64,000 nt of DNA. It comes from 2-02-FULL-66-14 sp964651335 (GTDB lineage Bacteria; Pseudomonadota; Gammaproteobacteria; Burkholderiales; SG8-39). Where the stretch lies: contig CAZYVT010000010.1 in the NCBI GenBank assembly GCA_964651335.1, forward strand, positions 25,834 through 89,833. The letters run 5' to 3'. Positions 61,103 to 64,000 of the stretch are shown piece after piece. The notes under the pieces were generated by a model, which saw only the letters and a program-made list of their open reading frames with translations, had not been told where the DNA came from and did no database searches. The position numbers and the translations under genes were made by a program. Position 1 is the stretch's first letter; every line of letters starts with the position of its first letter.

Positions 61103-61819
61103 TTATTCGCGTTCCCCGGTCAACGCCATCAGCAGGTTGAGCAGGTTGGCGAAGATGTTGAACAGGCTCAGATACACGCCGGTTGCCGCAATGATGTAGT
61201 TGGTTTCGCCGCCCGTGACGATCCTGGACAGGTCGTGCAGCAGAAACAGCGAGAACACCACGATCACCAGGGTCGAGATCGCGAGCGCAAGCGCCGGGAT
61301 CTGCAGGAACATGTTGGCGATCATCGCCACGAGCAGCGCGATCATGCCCACGAACAGGAACTTGCCCATGAAGCTGAAGTCGCGCTTGGTTGTGCTGGCG
61401 ATGCCGCCCATCACGAGCAGCACGAGCCCGGTGCCTCCGGCGGCGTAACCGACAAGCTGTCCGCCGTTCTTCAGGGTGAGGGCCACATTCAGGATCGGCC
61501 CCAGCCACCAGCCGAGCAACCCTGTCATCAGCAGCAGCAACGCGACGCCCACCAGGCTGTTGCGGTTGGCGACGATTGCGAACTGCAGGCCGATTACGGC
61601 CGCCAGCATCACGAACGTGCTGATGATCGGGTGCTGCAGGATGATCCCGCCCGCGGCCATGCCGGCAAAGGCGCCGAGCACCGTCGGCACCATGGTCAGC
61701 GCCAGCAACAGGTAGGTGTTGCGCAGGACCTTCTGCGCTTCTGCGCTGATCGCCCGGCCACGGACGATGCGGCCTATGCCGCTTTCATTCGTGCGAATCG
61801 GTTGCAGTTCAGGTTGCAT
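61103..61819 (-). CDS. yccA: Bax inhibitor-1 / YccA family membrane protein
   Basis: 238 residues, seven predicted helices of the BI-1 fold: VLRNTYLLLALTMVPTVLGA, FSFMGKFLFVGMIALLVAMI, and the family's C-terminal DLSRIVTGGETNYIIAATGVYLSLFNIF. E. coli YccA modulates FtsH proteolysis of membrane proteins. It is single and convergent with rlmD. Confidence 0.92.
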   Translation of the reverse strand: MQPELQPIRTNESGIGRIVRGRAISAEAQKVLRNTYLLLALTMVPTVLGAFAGMAAGGIILQHPIISTFVMLAAVIGLQFAIVANRNSLVGVALLLLMTGLLGWWLGPILNVALTLKNGGQLVGYAAGGTGLVLLVMGGIASTTKRDFSFMGKFLFVGMIALLVAMIANMFLQIPALALAISTLVIVVFSLFLLHDLSRIVTGGETNYIIAATGVYLSLFNIFANLLNLLMALTGERE

Positions 61820-61936
61820 CGAATTCCTCCAGTTGTCCGGGCCTTCCGAGCCCCTTGCCTAAGACTACCAAATCGGCGCGAAGTTTCCTATCGCCGCTAT
61901 CGCTAAAATGCGGCCACGCAAGGCATTTTCAAGTAG

Positions 61937-62024
61937 GGAAGGGTGGCAGAGCGGTCTAATGCACCGGTCTTGAAAACCGGCAGGGCGCAAGCCCTCGTGG
62001 GTTCGAATCCCACCCCTTCCGCCA
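61937..62024 (+). tRNA. tRNA-Ser (anticodon UGA)
   Basis: 88 bases with encoded CCA: acceptor GGAAGGG / CCCTTCC, anticodon loop CTTGAAA with TGA at 61971-61973, a long variable arm (GCAGGGCGCAAGCCCTC) typical of serine tRNAs, and T-loop GGTTCGAATCC. A possible -10 (TAAAAT) lies at 61904. Confidence 0.97.
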
Positions 62025-62067
62025 GGCACGGCTGGCTGCCGGCATTGCACCCGGTGAATCGAAGTAA

Positions 62068-62077
62068 TACCATGGTA
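62068..62077. promoter_or_regulatory. Palindromic operator of the RHH-ParE operon
   Basis: TACCATGGTA, a perfect ten-base palindrome with further GT/AC matches outside, 22 bases upstream of the antitoxin ATG and just ahead of its GGGAGG ribosome-binding site. It is consistent with antitoxin autorepression. Confidence 0.6.
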
Positions 62078-62099
62078 ACACTACCGGGAGGTCAAGGCC

Positions 62100-62384
62100 A
62101 TGCCTGCCACGACGCTGAAGTTGCCCCAGGATCTGAAGGAACGCATTGCGTCGCTCGCGCGCGACGCGGGCAAGTCGCCGCACGCATACATGGTGGACGC
62201 GCTGGAACAGCAGGCGCTCCGCGCCGCGCTACGCCGGACATTCGTGGCGGACGCTGCCACCGCGGAGAATGACGCGCTTCGCACCAGGAAGGCGTATCCT
62301 GCCGGGGAAGTGCACCGGTACTTCGCCGCACGAAGCGCAGGCAAAACCGCCGCACGGCCGCGGCTCAAGCGGTGGCGAAAGTAG
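62100..62384 (+). CDS. Ribbon-helix-helix antitoxin
   Basis: 94 residues. TLKLPQDLKERIASLARDAGKSPHAYMVDALEQQA is an RHH/CopG DNA-binding domain; the rest is a basic tail (ARPRLKRWRK). ATG at 62100 has GGGAGG eight bases upstream. Overlaps the toxin gene by 13 bases. Confidence 0.87.
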   Translation: MPATTLKLPQDLKERIASLARDAGKSPHAYMVDALEQQALRAALRRTFVADAATAENDALRTRKAYPAGEVHRYFAARSAGKTAARPRLKRWRK

Positions 62385-62671
62385 TCTACGCGGTCCGCGC
62401 GCAGGCAGACCTCGATCGCCTGTTTGATTTTCTGGCCGAGCACGACCTCACCGCGGCGGCAACAGCGATTGGCGTGATCGTGGACGCAGTGTCAGTGCTC
62501 GGCCGCCACCCGCTGATCGGCCGGCCGGTTGAACTGGGCTTCCGGGAGCTGGTGATCTCTTACGGCAAGTCCGGATACGTCGCCCTGTACCGGTATTTCG
62601 AGGACATCGACACGGCTCTCGTGCTCGCAATCCGCCATCAGCGCGAGGCCGGATTCTCGGAGAACGCATAA
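62372..62671 (+). CDS. ParE/RelE-superfamily toxin
   Basis: 99 residues. VVYAVRAQADLDRLFDFLAEHD, HPLIGRPVELGFRELVISYGKSGYVALYRY and ALVLAIRHQREAGF form the ParE/RelE fold with the conserved RELVI and IRHQRE strands. With an RHH partner it is more likely ParE-like (gyrase poison) than RelE, but this is a guess. The 94 bases to lysC hold no gene. Confidence 0.9.
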   Translation: MAKVVYAVRAQADLDRLFDFLAEHDLTAAATAIGVIVDAVSVLGRHPLIGRPVELGFRELVISYGKSGYVALYRYFEDIDTALVLAIRHQREAGFSENA

Positions 62672-62765
62672 TTCGGAAATATCCCCGGATCCGATGTCGG
62701 GAAGCGTCAGCCGATCACAGAAGCGAGCCAGCGCTTTCCGCTAGAATTCGCGCTTTTCGCGGTTT

Positions 62766-64000
62766 ATGGCGCTCATCGTCCAGAAATTCGGCGGCACCTC
62801 GGTCGGCTCGGCTGAGCGCATCCGCAATGTCGCGCGGCGCGTCGCCAAGTGGAGAGCGGCGGGGTACGACCTTGTCGTCGTGCCCTCCGCAATGGCGGGC
62901 GAGACCAACCGCCTGATCGGGCTGGCAAAGGAAATCCAGACGCACCCGGAGGCGCGAGAGCTCGACGTCGTGACCTCGACCGGCGAGCAGGTGACGATCG
63001 GGTTGCTCGCGATGGCGCTGCTCGAGCTGGGGGTCAAGGCGAAGAGCTATTCGGGCTGGCAAGTGAGAGTTCTTACCGACTCGGCGTTCACCCAGGCGCG
63101 TATCGTGTCGATCGACGAGGAACGCATTCGCGAAGACCTCAAAAGCGGCTGCGTCGCGGTGATTGCAGGCTTCCAGGGTGTGGACACGCAGGGCAACATC
63201 ACGACGCTCGGCCGCGGCGGCTCCGATACGTCCGCAGTCGCGCTGGCGGCGGCGCTGAAAGCCGAGGAGTGCCACATCTTCACCGACGTGGACGGTGTGT
63301 ACACCGCCGACCCGAGGATCGTTCCCGAGGCGCGGCGCCTCAGGACGGTCACTTTCGAGGAAATGCTGGAAATGGCCGGCGCGGGCTCAAAGGTGCTGCA
63401 GACCCGATCGGTGGCATTCGCCGGCAAGTACAGAGTGCCGACGCGCGTGCTCTCGAGCCTCACCGACCCGATGATCCCAGTCGAGCGGGAGGCGCAATCG
63501 GGTACGCTCGTCACCTTCGAGGAAGATCCGCACATGGCTATGGAAAAGGCAGTTGTTTCCGGCGTCGCGGCGCAGCGCGACGAAGCGAAGATCACGGTGC
63601 GCAGCGTGCCGGACAAACCCGGCATCGCCTACGCCATCCTCGGCCCGATCGCCGATGCCGGCATCAACGTGGACGTGATCGTGCAGAACGTGGGGCACGA
63701 CGGCATGACGGACCTCTCGTTCACCGTCGCCCGCGGCGAACTGCCCAAGGCGATGAAGATCCTGAAGGAGCAGGTGCAGCCTCATATCCAGTGCCGCGAG
63801 GTTGCCGGCGAGGACCGCATCGCCAAGGTCTCGATCGTCGGCCTCGGCATGCGTTCGCACGCCGGCATCGCGGCCAAGATGTTCCGCACCCTCGCCGAGG
63901 AGGGAATCAACATCCAGATGATCTCGACCTCCGAGATCAAGATCACGGTGGTGGTCGACGAGAAGTACACCGAGCTTGCGGTGCGCGTGCTGCACAAGGC
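62766..64000 (+). CDS. lysC: Aspartate kinase, 3' end outside window
   Basis: First step of the aspartate amino-acid family. ATG at 62766 opens MALIVQKFGGTSVGSAERIR; GRGGSDTSAVALAAAL and FTDVDGVYTADPRIV form the kinase core, and two ACT domains follow (GIAYAILGPIADAGINVDVI, then VGLGMRSHAGIAAKMFRTLA). About 411 codons are visible and the frame is still open at the window edge, close to the usual end. A TAGAAT -10-like hexamer lies about 20 bases upstream of the start. Confidence 0.96.
   Translation, partial: MALIVQKFGGTSVGSAERIRNVARRVAKWRAAGYDLVVVPSAMAGETNRLIGLAKEIQTHPEARELDVVTSTGEQVTIGLLAMALLELGVKAKSYSGWQVRVLTDSAFTQARIVSIDEERIREDLKSGCVAVIAGFQGVDTQGNITTLGRGGSDTSAVALAAALKAEECHIFTDVDGVYTADPRIVPEARRLRTVTFEEMLEMAGAGSKVLQTRSVAFAGKYRVPTRVLSSLTDPMIPVEREAQSGTLVTFEEDPHMAMEKAVVSGVAAQRDEAKITVRSVPDKPGIAYAILGPIADAGINVDVIVQNVGHDGMTDLSFTVARGELPKAMKILKEQVQPHIQCREVAGEDRIAKVSIVGLGMRSHAGIAAKMFRTLAEEGINIQMISTSEIKITVVVDEKYTELAVRVLHK

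Overview
The window is GC-rich chromosomal DNA from a proteobacterium, most likely a betaproteobacterium. The reasons are the gene order gyrA-serC-(serA)-pheA-hisC-tyrA-aroA-cmk-rpsA-ihfB-lapA-lapB-ugd-rfaE1-hldD-cysM, the tmRNA tag ANDERFALAA, the neighbouring ubiG-gph pair, and a catabolic region of Bug-type receptors, BKACE, TAXI-TRAP and CaiB/BaiF enzymes. I cannot name the genus from sequence alone.

Layout. 1-5.8 kb: histidine utilisation genes (hutU partial, hutH, hutI, hutF), the branch that uses formiminoglutamate deiminase. 5.8-7.7 kb: a PilZ-domain gene between remnants of two other genes. 7.7-14.4 kb: a BKACE enzyme diverging from a cassette of biotin carrier, carboxyltransferase, TRAP permease, TAXI receptor and short-chain dehydrogenase. 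14.5-21 kb: an IclR regulator diverging from a translationally coupled operon xsc - Bug receptor - sauS-like - sauT-like, which together read as sulfoacetate degradation through sulfoacetyl-CoA and sulfoacetaldehyde to acetyl phosphate and sulfite. 21-27.5 kb: a minus-strand run MmgE/PrpD - CoA-transferase - GntR - MFS, divergent from MaoC hydratase - acyl-CoA dehydrogenase. 27.5-30.1 kb: small membrane proteins (holin-IV-like, DedA-rhodanese, DoxX) and a pirin.

30.1-33.3 kb: a visibly AT-richer accessory island ending next to the 3' end of ssrA (tmRNA). It encodes a synthetase-only RelA/SpoT-type nucleotidyltransferase with a coiled coil and zinc ribbon, then a three-helix membrane protein, then two tiny proline-rich proteins. 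It is bordered by a duplicated pirin 5' fragment and an IS3-type transposase stump. This is my main candidate for an undescribed system: a nucleotide-signal/membrane-effector conflict module.

33.3-38 kb: ssrA, gph, ubiG, two paralogous OmpA-family genes and an MtaD-type deaminase, with terminators and a REP-like inverted repeat abutting ubiG. 38-61 kb: the conserved housekeeping run from gyrA to rlmD. It is interrupted between aroA and cmk by a 3-kb toxin-antitoxin island with three apparently intact pairs (RHH/PIN, Phd/PIN, AbrB/MazF), plus decayed vapBC and a decayed ABC substrate-binding gene. 61-64 kb: a BI-1/YccA protein, tRNA-Ser(UGA), a fourth toxin-antitoxin pair (RHH/ParE) and the 5' part of lysC, cut by the window edge.
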